Shown here in pieces: positions 54,355-63,032 of a stretch of DNA of 64,000 bases. This DNA is from Motiliproteus sp. MSK22-1. Lineage in GTDB: Bacteria; Pseudomonadota; Gammaproteobacteria; Pseudomonadales; Balneatricaceae. The position numbers were made by a program, and so were the translations under genes. The notes beneath the pieces were generated by a model. It saw only the letters and a program-made list of their open reading frames with translations. It had not been told where the DNA came from and searched no databases. Position 1 is the stretch's first letter, and each line of letters begins with the position of its first letter. The stretch is taken from the NCBI RefSeq assembly GCF_001968815.1, contig NZ_MIEQ01000046.1, positions 62,001-126,000 of the forward strand, written 5' to 3'.

Positions 54355-55530
54355 ATGACACAGTCATTTTATCCACCAGTACGAACCTTGATGGGCCCCG
54401 GTCCATCTGATGTTAGTCCACGAGTATTGGCAGCATTGTCGCGTCCTACGATTGGCCATCTTGATCCGGAATTCGTTCGCATGATGGATGAAGTGAAGGA
54501 GTTGTTGCAGTACAGTTTCAAAACTTCTAATCCACTAACCTTGCCTGTATCCGCTCCTGGCTCCGCCGGTATGGAAGCCTGTTTTGTAAACTTAGTGGAG
54601 CCCGGTGACAAGGTGGTTGTTTGTCAAAACGGTGTATTTGGCGGACGTATGGCAGAAAATGTCTCTCGCTTTGGCGGCCAGGTGATCCCTATTGAAGACG
54701 AATGGGGCAAACCCGTTGATGTTGACAAAGTCAAAGCAGCGTTCGCCGAACATGACAACGTTAAGGCTTTGGCATTCGTTCACGCCGAAACCTCAACCGG
54801 CGTAAGATCTGACGCAGCGGAACTCTGTGCAGTAGCAAAAGAGAATGGAGCCCTGGTTATCATGGATGCGGTCACCAGCCTGGGTGGCATTGAAGTAGAT
54901 GTAGATGGCTGGGGAGTTGATGCTGTCTACTCCGGCACGCAAAAGTGTCTGTCATGCCCACCTGGAATTTCCCCCATCAGTTTTAGCCAACAAGCAGTAG
55001 ATGTTGTGCGTCAACGACGCTCTGCTGTTCCCAGTTGGTTTCTGGATAAGAACCTTGTCATGGGCTATTGGGGTGAAGGCGCCAAACGCACTTACCACCA
55101 CACAGCACCGGTTAACTCGCTCTACGCATTACATGAATCTCTGGTGATATTAAAAGAAGAAGGGTTGGAGAACGCCTGGACACGTCATCATAATCATCAC
55201 CTGGCCCTGAAGTCTGGTATTGAGGCAATGGGGCTTAGCTTCCTTGTCGACGAAGCCCATCGTCTACCCCAGTTGAATACTGTGCAGATACCCGACGGAG
55301 TGGATGAAGCCAGAGTTCGGTCAAAACTACTGAACAATTATGGCTTGGAAATTGGTGCAGGCTTGGGGTCATTGGCCGGAAAGGTCTGGAGAATCGGTTT
55401 GATGGGTCACTCATGCCGTATACCTAATGTACTTCTGTGCCTTAATGCCTTGGAAAATGTTTTGATTGCAGAAGGCGTTGAGCTTAATAGAGGCGCTGCG
55501 GCAGCTGCTGCTTCAGCCAACCTGAGTTAG
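54355..55530 (+). CDS. Class V aminotransferase, alanine/serine-glyoxylate type
   Basis: 391 residues with the PLP lysine at residue 197 (YSGTQKCLSCPPG). Other motifs: LMGPGPSDVSPRVLAAL, VSAPGSAGMEACFVNL, MDAVTSLGGIEVDVDGWGVD. This is the AGXT/serine-glyoxylate subgroup, which makes glycine from glyoxylate using alanine or serine. The C-terminal residues are Ala-rich (AAAAAAS-like), an unusual tail. About 110 bases downstream is a hydroxyacid dehydrogenase gene, so a glyoxylate/serine route is plausible. Confidence 0.88.
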   Translation: MTQSFYPPVRTLMGPGPSDVSPRVLAALSRPTIGHLDPEFVRMMDEVKELLQYSFKTSNPLTLPVSAPGSAGMEACFVNLVEPGDKVVVCQNGVFGGRMAENVSRFGGQVIPIEDEWGKPVDVDKVKAAFAEHDNVKALAFVHAETSTGVRSDAAELCAVAKENGALVIMDAVTSLGGIEVDVDGWGVDAVYSGTQKCLSCPPGISPISFSQQAVDVVRQRRSAVPSWFLDKNLVMGYWGEGAKRTYHHTAPVNSLYALHESLVILKEEGLENAWTRHHNHHLALKSGIEAMGLSFLVDEAHRLPQLNTVQIPDGVDEARVRSKLLNNYGLEIGAGLGSLAGKVWRIGLMGHSCRIPNVLLCLNALENVLIAEGVELNRGAAAAAASANLS

Positions 55531-55638
55531 TTTATACAAAACAAAATTCCGGGTATCCCTATCTGGATACTGGATATTACGTACCTCACTGTCAGTTAGT
55601 CGCTGAATATTGGTCATAGAAAGGCTAAGGAGCAAAGT

Positions 55639-56550
55639 ATGAGCCAGAAAACAGTCGCATTTATCGGCTTGGGAGTCATGGGTTTTCCGATGGCCGGGCA
55701 TCTCCAAAAAGCAGGCTACGATGTTTGTGTTTACAATCGAACTCAATCCAAGGCGCAAAAATGGGTAGAAATGTATGGAGGTCGATTTGAAACAACTCCA
55801 GCCAAAGCGGCAAAAGGCGCATCTATTGTCTTTGCCTGTGTGGGTAACGATCATGATTTACGTAGTGTAACCATTGGCCTGGAAGAAGTCGCTGAGGCAA
55901 CAAGTCCTGCCGATGGAGCCTTTGCAGGAATGGAAGCTGATGCGATATTTGTAGACCATACGACAGCCTCTGCTGAAGTCGCTCGTGAACTTTGTGAAAT
56001 AGCCAATAGCCGGGGGTTGAGATTCCTTGATGCACCGGTTTCAGGTGGTCAGGCGGGGGCTGAGAACGGAGCCTTAACGGTAATGGTTGGAGGTCAGCGG
56101 CAAGCTTATGATGAGGCGGAACCTGCAATCAATGTATTTTCCCGCTCAGTACGGTTAATGGGAGAATCCGGGGCAGGGCAGCTGACCAAAATGGTCAATC
56201 AGATCTGTATAGCCGGCCTGGTACAGGGGCTTTCCGAGGGCATCCATTTCGCTATGCGTTCCGGCCTGGACCCCAAAGCGGTGGTGGAGGTTATATCTAA
56301 AGGAGCGGCTCAATCCTGGCAGATGGAAAATCGTTATGAAACGATGGTGGACAATAAGTTTGATTATGGCTTCGCCGTCGATTGGATGCGCAAGGATCTA
56401 GGCATAGTGCTGGATGAAGCGCGTAACAATGGGGCTCAGCTCCCTGTCACAGCGTTGGTCGATCAATTCTATGCTGATGTACAAGGGCTCGGCGGAGGTC
56501 GCTGGGATACATCCAGTTTACTGAAACGATTTGAGCATAAAGAAGGATAA
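55639..56550 (+). CDS. 3-hydroxyisobutyrate dehydrogenase-family reductase (tartronate-semialdehyde-reductase-like)
   Basis: 303 residues: NAD(P) motif FIGLGVMGFPMAGHLQKAGY, substrate motif DAPVSGGQAGAENGALTVM, and the catalytic Lys in GAGQLTKMVNQICIAGL. The family includes tartronate semialdehyde reductase (GlxR), 3-hydroxyisobutyrate dehydrogenase and related enzymes. Beside an AGXT-type aminotransferase, a substrate such as hydroxypyruvate or tartronate semialdehyde is likely. Substrate inferred. AAGGAG precedes the ATG. Confidence 0.88.
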   Translation: MSQKTVAFIGLGVMGFPMAGHLQKAGYDVCVYNRTQSKAQKWVEMYGGRFETTPAKAAKGASIVFACVGNDHDLRSVTIGLEEVAEATSPADGAFAGMEADAIFVDHTTASAEVARELCEIANSRGLRFLDAPVSGGQAGAENGALTVMVGGQRQAYDEAEPAINVFSRSVRLMGESGAGQLTKMVNQICIAGLVQGLSEGIHFAMRSGLDPKAVVEVISKGAAQSWQMENRYETMVDNKFDYGFAVDWMRKDLGIVLDEARNNGAQLPVTALVDQFYADVQGLGGGRWDTSSLLKRFEHKEG

Positions 56551-56572
56551 ATACCAATGGCCTAAATACCGG

Positions 56573-57466
56573 CTAATTGTGCCAAGACCGGGGGACGACA
56601 ACCCCTCGGTCTTTTTCCACCCAGCCGCACTCTGTCTTTTGTAAACGAGCTAACATTAAAGGCCTCTTGTCCAGCCTTTGGATAACCTCCTGGCAAGCAA
56701 GCGTCTCCTCATTAACAGCGTCTGCTTTGACAACCGGCTGTGTTGTCAGCCATTGCATTCGATCAAGCAGCCTGTATCTCGTTTCGGCTAATTCCATCGT
56801 TAAAAAGTCATCTTGACGAAGCCACCAGCCTGTCAGGTGCGATGTTTCGATTATGCCAGGACACTGCTCCTGAGGTGAATCATCGGATAGTCTGTAATAG
56901 AATAACCGCCCGCGAAATATGGCTAATTTTCTATCTACACAGATCCCGTTTTTCATTAGAACTTTCTTGGCTTCGGGGTGATCAGCCAGCTTTAACTGGT
57001 GGTCTCGCATTTTGGTGACTTTATTGGCCAGGCAATCTGAGCGATTCAGCCCCAGCCATTGATTAGCGTTCTTTCCTGATTCGGGTGACAGATAGAACTT
57101 TACACAGACTTCCAGATGCGTGTAGGAGCCGCTCCCCTTTGGGCGATATAAAAGATCAAACTCACCAATTGTTCGTTGAGGTGATTGAACTCGCAGGGCT
57201 GGCTGAATCTGCGCGACTTCAGAACAATGCTCGAGATAGAATGTCAGAAGCAATTCAAAATAGATCCCCAGCCTGCGCGGGGAAAAGCGCTCTAAATAAG
57301 ATTCTAACTGTTCGGGCTGTTTATCCAGCTCATTCAGAAAGGGGATAACCGCTTCATCACCCCATATGCGCTGCTGACCCGGAGGGGTAAGTAAGCATAG
57401 CTGGGGGCTCAACAACGACCAGGCTAAATCTCTCACTGCTGGCGACTGATAGTTGCTGTTGTGCAC
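56573..57466 (-). CDS. DUF1853 family protein
   Basis: 297 residues with the DUF1853 pattern: RDLAWSLLSPQL at the start, then ERFSPRRLGIYFELLLTFYLE, IGEFDLLYR, LEVCVKFYL and WLGLNRSDCLANKVTKM. The arrangement E...GEFD...EVCVKF resembles a PD-(D/E)XK nuclease core (Asp, Glu-x-Lys). No experimental function is known to me. It is convergent with the dehydrogenase gene and lies just upstream (on the other side) of the double-receiver gene, same strand. Confidence 0.82.
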   Translation of the reverse strand: MHNSNYQSPAVRDLAWSLLSPQLCLLTPPGQQRIWGDEAVIPFLNELDKQPEQLESYLERFSPRRLGIYFELLLTFYLEHCSEVAQIQPALRVQSPQRTIGEFDLLYRPKGSGSYTHLEVCVKFYLSPESGKNANQWLGLNRSDCLANKVTKMRDHQLKLADHPEAKKVLMKNGICVDRKLAIFRGRLFYYRLSDDSPQEQCPGIIETSHLTGWWLRQDDFLTMELAETRYRLLDRMQWLTTQPVVKADAVNEETLACQEVIQRLDKRPLMLARLQKTECGWVEKDRGVVVPRSWHN

Positions 57467-57475
57467 AGCTGACCC

Positions 57476-58276
57476 TCATTGATGAGAGAGCAGGTTAATC
57501 ATTAGGGATTTCATATGGTCTGGCGTGAAGGGTTTATCACAAATCGCATTGACTCCCGCGCGTTTGACGCCATTTAATCGTGTTTCATTCTGCTCAGATG
57601 TAACCATTAGAATAGGGACATAGGGTTGGCTTGAGTGCTCTCGTATATGCTGTGTCAGCTGCTCTCCATCCATATTCGGCATGTTGTAATCGGTAAAAAT
57701 CAAATCAAACTCATGCGCTTCAATCAGCTCCAAGGCCTCGTTACCATCATGAGCCATGATTATTTTATGGACGCCTATATTTTCAAGAACCCGTCTTATG
57801 TGCTTGAGTGAAAAATCACTGTCATCCACCACCAGAACCTTCAGTTCATCAACTTCATAATCATCCAGATCAAGCTCCTCCGGATCGACGAATGCCAGTG
57901 TAGCCTCCAGCGCTTTAACAAGATCTTCATGACGAAATGGTTTTGGCAATATGGCAACGGACCCGGCTTGTCGTATAGGGTCTATGTGGTCTGGACGAGT
58001 CTCGCTGGAAATCAACATAAATGGAATGTTTTCAAGTGTCTCGTTACTGCGCATTTTGCTTACTAGCGCTACGCCATCACCATCAGGCAGGTACATGGCA
58101 CTAATGGCTAAATCGGGTGAATATCGCTCCATGTAAAGCAATGCTTCCTCCATATTCGCCGCTGTGTCTATAGAAGTGCAGCCCGAATCTGTCAGCTCTT
58201 TACAAATAACCTTTTGCTGAAAACTCGAGGGTTCAACGACCAGAATTGATAATTCGTTAACACTAATAGAAGCCAT
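57476..58276 (-). CDS. Double-receiver response regulator with N-terminal pseudo-receiver
   Basis: 266 residues made of two receivers and no output domain. The first (about 10-125) has lost key residues: ILVVEPSSF replaces the acidic pair, and Ala60 sits at the phospho-acceptor position (LAISAMYLPDGDG), while the Lys in LPKPF remains. The second (about 145-266) is intact: LVVDDSDFS, Asp196 in LIFTDYNMPNMDG, and Lys in CDKPF. A Glu/Asp-rich linker joins them. Such proteins may act as a phosphate sink or regulated CheY. The partner kinase is unknown; the chemosensory cluster is about 8 kb away. Confidence 0.88.
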   Translation of the reverse strand: MASISVNELSILVVEPSSFQQKVICKELTDSGCTSIDTAANMEEALLYMERYSPDLAISAMYLPDGDGVALVSKMRSNETLENIPFMLISSETRPDHIDPIRQAGSVAILPKPFRHEDLVKALEATLAFVDPEELDLDDYEVDELKVLVVDDSDFSLKHIRRVLENIGVHKIIMAHDGNEALELIEAHEFDLIFTDYNMPNMDGEQLTQHIREHSSQPYVPILMVTSEQNETRLNGVKRAGVNAICDKPFTPDHMKSLMINLLSHQ

Positions 58277-58410
58277 GAAGCAAACATCCGAGCTAAATCA
58301 TTGTGGATAGTGAGGTTTTTGTTGTCTAAAACGTTAGGCCTTGTGAATATACTATGGCTGCTTGTGTTAACATGTGTCAATGTGAATTCAGTTCATTTTT
58401 GGAAATCGTG

Positions 58411-58719
58411 ATGAATAGCATGCTAAGCAAACAAGAGCGAGAAAAGCTGTCCGCTCAGGACCGCCACCCGATGCTTGCTGACAACGACATCAATCGGGTC
58501 CTGGTAAACGGAGCGAGCATTGCTCTAACCAAACTCAAAAGGGCCAAGACTTTTGATGCAAGGCTCTACTACTATGCCGAAATAGGTGTTTACCTGGAGG
58601 TCTCACTATCAATCGGCGCTGGTATTACCGACGATACCCGATTACAGCTGGAAGAGATGCATAGCGAAGCCACTCATTTTCATATGCAAAAGAGTAAAAA
58701 CTTTAAGCTGGAGCGCTAA
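58411..58719 (+). CDS. Conserved hypothetical small soluble protein upstream of uvrC
   Basis: 102 residues from ATG 58411 (GGAAA ahead); mostly helical, with VLVNGASIALTKLKRAKTFD and LEVSLSIGAGITDDTRLQL. No signal peptide or membrane segment. I do not recognise the family. It is followed about 100 bases later by uvrC, so it may be part of that transcript. Confidence 0.65.
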   Translation: MNSMLSKQEREKLSAQDRHPMLADNDINRVLVNGASIALTKLKRAKTFDARLYYYAEIGVYLEVSLSIGAGITDDTRLQLEEMHSEATHFHMQKSKNFKLER

Positions 58720-58815
58720 CGCTTATTTTTCTGCACACCAAGCGTTCATTATCTCCCAAGACCCAGCGTTCTCATTTAAAATGCTGCCAATCAACTCAGG
58801 CTCCTAAGTTAACCC

Positions 58816-60738
58816 ATGCCTTCAAACCACAGTCCCGTCAACCTTGAACCATTTGATAGCCAGGCATTTCTTGCTCAAACCACCCAGAGACCCGGCGTTT
58901 ACCAGATGCTCTCTGCTGAAGGCGACGTGCTCTATGTTGGCAAAGCGAAGAATCTGAAACAACGCTTGGCCAGTTATTTCCGCAGCAGCGGTCTTGCTAT
59001 AAAAACCCAGGCGCTGGTTCAGCGCATTCAAGGTATTCAATTAACGATTACCGGTAGTGAAACAGAAGCGCTGCTGCTCGAACAGAACCTGATCAAAAAA
59101 CTGCGCCCTCCTTACAATATTCTGCTGCGGGACGACAAGTCCTACCCGTTCATCTTTATTTCAGACACGCATCAGTATCCTGCCATTCAATTTCATCGTG
59201 GCAGTCGTCGGCACAAAGGGCGCTATTTTGGCCCTTTTCCCAGTAGCGGTGCCGTACGCGACAGCCTGAATCTACTCCAGAAAATCTTCCGCATACGTCA
59301 GTGTGAAGAAAGTTTTTTCAAAAACAGGAGCAGACCTTGTTTGCAATACCAGATAAATCGTTGCAGCGGCCCCTGTGTTAATAAAATAACACCAGAAAAC
59401 TACGCAGATGATATTCGCCATGCAATGATGTTTCTGGAGGGTAAAAACCAGTCCATCCGGGATGAGCTTGCAAAGCAGATGGAGCGGGCCGCTGAGTCTC
59501 TGGATTTCGAACTGGCCGCTGAGTTGCGTGATCAGATCATCAGCCTTCAGAAGGTTCAGGAAGAACAGCATATCAGCGGAGTAGAAGGCGATGCTGATAT
59601 TCTTGCCTGTGCAATCAGCGCTGGTGCAGCATGCATTCATCAACTCTTTGTTAAAGGCGGGCGAGTCATTGGCAGTAAGGCTCATTATCCAAAACTGGCC
59701 CTGGAAACCACTGAATCGGAACTGCTGAGCAGTTTCATTGGTCAGTACTACTTGCAAGGAGCTGAAATACAATTAAATGCAGAGAACGGGACAGAGCAAC
59801 AACACTCACCCGTCATAAGCAGTAGCCAGGGATCTGCCCGACCAGTCCCTCCCCAGTTGATACTGAGCCATGAAGCTGATGATGTGGACTGTCTTGTCGC
59901 AGCGCTGACAGCCGTGCGGGGCAAACGCATTCAGGTCACCAGTCGAGTCAGAGGCGCTCGCAGCAACTGGCTGAAGCTGGCAATGACAAACGCCGAGCAA
60001 CAGATTCAGAATTTTATTGCCAACCGACAAAATATCTATCGCCGTTACATTGAGTTACAGGAAGCGCTTGGATTGGATGAGGCGCCAAAACGAATGGAGT
60101 GTTTTGATATCAGTCACAGCTCTGGAGAGGCAACCGTTGCCTCTTGCGTGGTCTTTGATAACCAGGGGCCTAAAAAATCAGATTACCGTCGATTCAACAT
60201 TGAGACTGCAGTTGCGGGAGATGATTATGGAGCTATGAATGAAGCGCTGACAAGACGCTACAAACGGCTTAAGAAGGATGATGCAATTCTACCGGATATT
60301 TTGATAGTCGATGGTGGCAAGGGCCAGCTTAAGCAGGCCAAGGAAGTTCTTGCTGAATTACAGATCGATACGATCCTGGTATTAGGCATTGCCAAGGGGG
60401 TTACCCGCAAGCCGGGGCTGGAGTCCATTATTCACGCTGATACATACGATGAGCTGGTGCTGCCGACTAACTCAGGTGCTTTGCATCTTCTCCAGCATAT
60501 TCGCGATGAAGCCCATCGCTTTGCCATCACCGGTCATCGCCAGCGCCGCGCTAAAAAAAGAGGACAGTCCGCACTGGAGCAAATACCGGGTGTAGGCCCC
60601 AAAAGGCGTAAGGAATTGCTTAAGCATTTCGGTGGAGTCCAGGAAATAGGCCGCGCCAGCGTTGAAGAAATTGCAAAAGTCTCTACCATTAGCCGGGTCA
60701 TGGCCGAAGAAATTTATGCCCATCTTCATCGAGATTAA
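58816..60738 (+). CDS. uvrC: Excinuclease ABC subunit C
   Basis: Makes both incisions in nucleotide excision repair. 640 residues, slightly longer than the usual 610. The GIY-YIG domain is N-terminal (TQRPGVYQML, LYVGKAKNLKQRLASYF). The UVR motif lies near residue 210-245 (ELAKQMERAAESLDFELAAE). The RNase H-like nuclease (ECFDISHSSGEATVAS, LIVDGGKGQLKQA) and C-terminal helix-hairpin-helix (LEQIPGVGPKRRKELLKHFG) follow. pgsA starts 59 bases after it, the conserved uvrC-pgsA-tRNA order. Confidence 0.97.
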   Translation: MPSNHSPVNLEPFDSQAFLAQTTQRPGVYQMLSAEGDVLYVGKAKNLKQRLASYFRSSGLAIKTQALVQRIQGIQLTITGSETEALLLEQNLIKKLRPPYNILLRDDKSYPFIFISDTHQYPAIQFHRGSRRHKGRYFGPFPSSGAVRDSLNLLQKIFRIRQCEESFFKNRSRPCLQYQINRCSGPCVNKITPENYADDIRHAMMFLEGKNQSIRDELAKQMERAAESLDFELAAELRDQIISLQKVQEEQHISGVEGDADILACAISAGAACIHQLFVKGGRVIGSKAHYPKLALETTESELLSSFIGQYYLQGAEIQLNAENGTEQQHSPVISSSQGSARPVPPQLILSHEADDVDCLVAALTAVRGKRIQVTSRVRGARSNWLKLAMTNAEQQIQNFIANRQNIYRRYIELQEALGLDEAPKRMECFDISHSSGEATVASCVVFDNQGPKKSDYRRFNIETAVAGDDYGAMNEALTRRYKRLKKDDAILPDILIVDGGKGQLKQAKEVLAELQIDTILVLGIAKGVTRKPGLESIIHADTYDELVLPTNSGALHLLQHIRDEAHRFAITGHRQRRAKKRGQSALEQIPGVGPKRRKELLKHFGGVQEIGRASVEEIAKVSTISRVMAEEIYAHLHRD

Positions 60739-60797
60739 TATTTGTTTATACTGTCTCGACAGAATCACCTCAACATTAGAGAGTTAATTAAGATTCA

Positions 60798-61346
60798 ATG
60801 AACATCCCGAACGTTCTGACGGTAATTCGAATAGCACTGATTCCTTGTATCGTTGTAGTTTACTATTTGCCTTACGGCTGGAGCCTGTATGGAGCTGCCG
60901 GTATTTTTGCGATGGCTGCCGCTACCGATTGGCTGGATGGCTATCTGGCCAGGAAACTGAACCAATCAACCGCTTTTGGTGCGTTTCTAGACCCGGTTGC
61001 AGACAAGCTGATGGTTTCGGTGGCACTGGTTATGCTGGTCGAATCCTACGCAGACCCGTTCCTAACGGTTCCAGCTGTGATCATCATTGGTCGGGAGATT
61101 GTCATATCAGCCCTGCGGGAGTGGATGGCAGAGCTAGGCAAGCGCGCCAGCGTTGCTGTGTCGATTATCGGCAAGCTCAAGACCATGCTTCAGATGCTGG
61201 CAATATTTCTGTTGCTGGGAACTGTACCAGGGAGCACAGGGGCCTACGTTGGAGAGGTGACTTTATATGCGGCAGCGGTGCTTACGCTCTGGTCAATGTG
61301 GATGTATTTGCGAGCGGCCTGGCCTGACTTGGTAAAAGATCTCTAA
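60798..61346 (+). CDS. pgsA: CDP-diacylglycerol-glycerol-3-phosphate 3-phosphatidyltransferase
   Basis: An integral membrane enzyme that commits CDP-diacylglycerol to phosphatidylglycerol. 182 residues, starting MNIPNVLTVIRIALIPCIVV, with the CDP-alcohol phosphotransferase motif: DWLDGYLARKL, then AFGAFLDPVADK (DG..AR...G...D...D). Four to five membrane helices. It follows uvrC and precedes the tRNA cluster, as in E. coli. Confidence 0.96.
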   Translation: MNIPNVLTVIRIALIPCIVVVYYLPYGWSLYGAAGIFAMAAATDWLDGYLARKLNQSTAFGAFLDPVADKLMVSVALVMLVESYADPFLTVPAVIIIGREIVISALREWMAELGKRASVAVSIIGKLKTMLQMLAIFLLLGTVPGSTGAYVGEVTLYAAAVLTLWSMWMYLRAAWPDLVKDL

Positions 61347-61374
61347 ATTATTCAGATATATACTTTTCGCTGTA

Positions 61375-61402
61375 TTGACATGACAAGGCAGCTATCTATA
61401 AT
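61375..61402 (+). promoter_or_regulatory. Strong sigma70 promoter of the tRNA cluster
   Basis: Consensus TTGACA (61375-61380) and TATAAT (61397-61402) with a 16-base spacer. The first tRNA starts 34 bases after the -10 element. The initiation region is ACGCACC, GC-containing as in stable RNA promoters. The ten bases AGCTATCTAT lie in the same register as in the promoter at 3594. Confidence 0.85.
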
Positions 61403-61436
61403 ACGCACCACCTGATCGATTGGTCAGGCGAATAGA

Positions 61437-61512
<76 letters not shown>

Positions 61513-61530
61513 AATTCTTTTGCGTCATCT

Positions 61531-61604
61531 GGCTGGATGGCAGAGTGGTCATGCAGCGGACTGCAACTCCGTTAACGCCGGTTCGATTCCGACTCCAGCC
61601 TCCA
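61531..61604 (+). tRNA. tRNA-Cys (GCA), copy 1
   Basis: 74 bases including encoded CCA. The acceptor GGCTGGA pairs with TCCAGCC. The anticodon GCA is at 61563-61565. Identical to the copy at 61843. Confidence 0.96.
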
Positions 61605-61609
61605 TCCGC

Positions 61610-61696
61610 GCCCGGGTGGCGAAATTGGTATACGCAACGGATTTAAAATCCGTCGATCTAACGATCATGCCGGTTCAAGTCCGGCTCCGGGCACCA
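61610..61696 (+). tRNA. tRNA-Leu (TAA)
   Basis: 87 bases with encoded CCA and a long variable arm (class II). The acceptor GCCCGGG pairs with CTCCGGGC (with the usual end). The anticodon loop TTTAAAA places TAA at 61644-61646. It sits between the two Gly-Cys pairs. Confidence 0.96.
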
Positions 61697-61751
61697 ATAC
61701 TTATTGGTACCAGGCTGAAAAGCCTGATAATGTAAGACGTCTAAGATTTTA

Positions 61752-61827
<76 letters not shown>

Positions 61828-61842
61828 GTTTTCAGGTCATCC

Positions 61843-61916
61843 GGCTGGATGGCAGAGTGGTCATGCAGCGGACTGCAACTCCGTTAACGCCGGTTCGATT
61901 CCGACTCCAGCCTCCA
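61843..61916 (+). tRNA. tRNA-Cys (GCA), copy 2
   Basis: 74 bases, identical to the first tRNA-Cys, with encoded CCA. The spacer from tRNA-Gly is 15 bases here and 18 in copy 1; both spacers contain GTCATC. Confidence 0.96.
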
Positions 61917-62174
61917 TTCCTCAGTTGTGTTTCTATCACAAGCCAAGACGGATTAACTTCAGACATTCAAGTTCGATCGTCTCTTCCGGTAATAAATATA
62001 GATAATCGTCACCGCTCGATCTTGTAACAATATCGGTAGCCTTGGCGGAGTTGGTATTTCGATGCTGACATCCAGCAAGAGGACAGGGAAGATATGGAGT
62101 TCCGAATATCTTGTTAAAGGTGTTCTTTCACCACCAGGACAGTAGTAACAGGAACAACAGGGAAACAATAAAAA
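61917..62174. other. Intergenic region after the tRNA cluster
   Basis: About 260 bases with no gene seen and no further tRNA. No clear T-rich terminator follows the last tRNA on the plus strand. Confidence 0.4.
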
Positions 62175-62206
62175 GGTCGGTTGCGCAGACTCCTGAACGA
62201 CCGACC
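62175..62206 (-). terminator. Intrinsic terminator of the second YccA-type gene
   Basis: The arms GGTCGGT and ACCGACC (7 bp) enclose an 18-base loop and on the minus strand are followed by TTTTTATTG. It lies about 35 bases after the stop of the 62241 gene. Confidence 0.75.
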
Positions 62207-62240
62207 CTGTAGACTCTCAATCTGATTTAACGGAGTTGAC

Positions 62241-62909
62241 TTACTCTCCTGAATTCATAAAGCCCAGCAGGTGCAACAAGCTGGTAAACAGGTTGAATAT
62301 GGCTACATAAAGAGTAACGGTTGCCATAATGTAGTTAGTTTCTCCACCGCGAATGATGTCGCTGGTCTGGTATAGGATCAGACCGCTCATCAGCAGTACA
62401 AACATGGCGGATACTGCAAGCGACAGTATCGGCATTTCAAAAAACACCGCTCCCAGCCCTGCAACAAACGCCACCAATATTCCGGCCGTCAAAAACCCAC
62501 CCATGAAGTTGAAGTCTTTTTGGCTGGTCAAAGCATAAGCGGATAAGCCAATAAAAATAACAGCGGTTCCTCCCATGGCAGTCATTACTATCTGAGAACC
62601 ATTACTCATCGCCAGATAAGCATTGATGATCGGACCCAATGTGTAGCCCATGAATCCTGTCAGAGCAAAGACACACAACAGACCAATACCGCTGTTGCGA
62701 AATTTAGTCGTTAAAAACAACAAACCAAAGTAACCTACCAGCGTAATAATAATGCCGGGATGAGATAAGTTTAATGCTGCAGCAGCCCCTGCTGTCAGAG
62801 CGCTGAATAACAAAGTCATGGAGAGCAGGGCATAGGTATTGCGTAGAACCTTGTTAATTTCTAACGTTTGAGTCTGCCCACTAGATGCAAGGACTTTGGT
62901 TGTTTCCAT
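62241..62909 (-). CDS. Bax inhibitor-1/YccA family membrane protein (copy 2)
   Basis: 222 residues and seven membrane helices. It shares long segments with copy 1 (51603): LGPIINAYLAMSNGSQIVM, LTSQKDFNFMGGFLTAG, and TNYIMATVTLYVAIFNLF. It differs at the N-terminus and the C-terminal acidic tail (GFMNSGE rather than GVLSDD), so the pair may differ in pH response. Role inferred from YccA/BI-1 proteins, which modulate FtsH or leak calcium. It is probably monocistronic. Confidence 0.92.
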   Translation of the reverse strand: METTKVLASSGQTQTLEINKVLRNTYALLSMTLLFSALTAGAAAALNLSHPGIIITLVGYFGLLFLTTKFRNSGIGLLCVFALTGFMGYTLGPIINAYLAMSNGSQIVMTAMGGTAVIFIGLSAYALTSQKDFNFMGGFLTAGILVAFVAGLGAVFFEMPILSLAVSAMFVLLMSGLILYQTSDIIRGGETNYIMATVTLYVAIFNLFTSLLHLLGFMNSGE

Positions 62910-62990
62910 GGTGAAGCTTCCTGTTAATCAATGATATTGCCGGGTTAAATAATTTGCTGGATTAATATGCAGTCAGATCAAGCTGGGAAA

Positions 62991-63010
62991 ACCGCCCGGG
63001 AATGGGCGGT
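62991..63010 (-). terminator. Intrinsic terminator after the secreted protein gene
   Basis: A 7-bp stem ACCGCCC/GGGCGGT with a 6-base loop. Read on the minus strand TTTTCCC follows. It lies about 23 bases after the stop at 63033. Confidence 0.6.
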
Positions 63011-63032
63011 TAATGTTCTGCCTCAAATAAAT

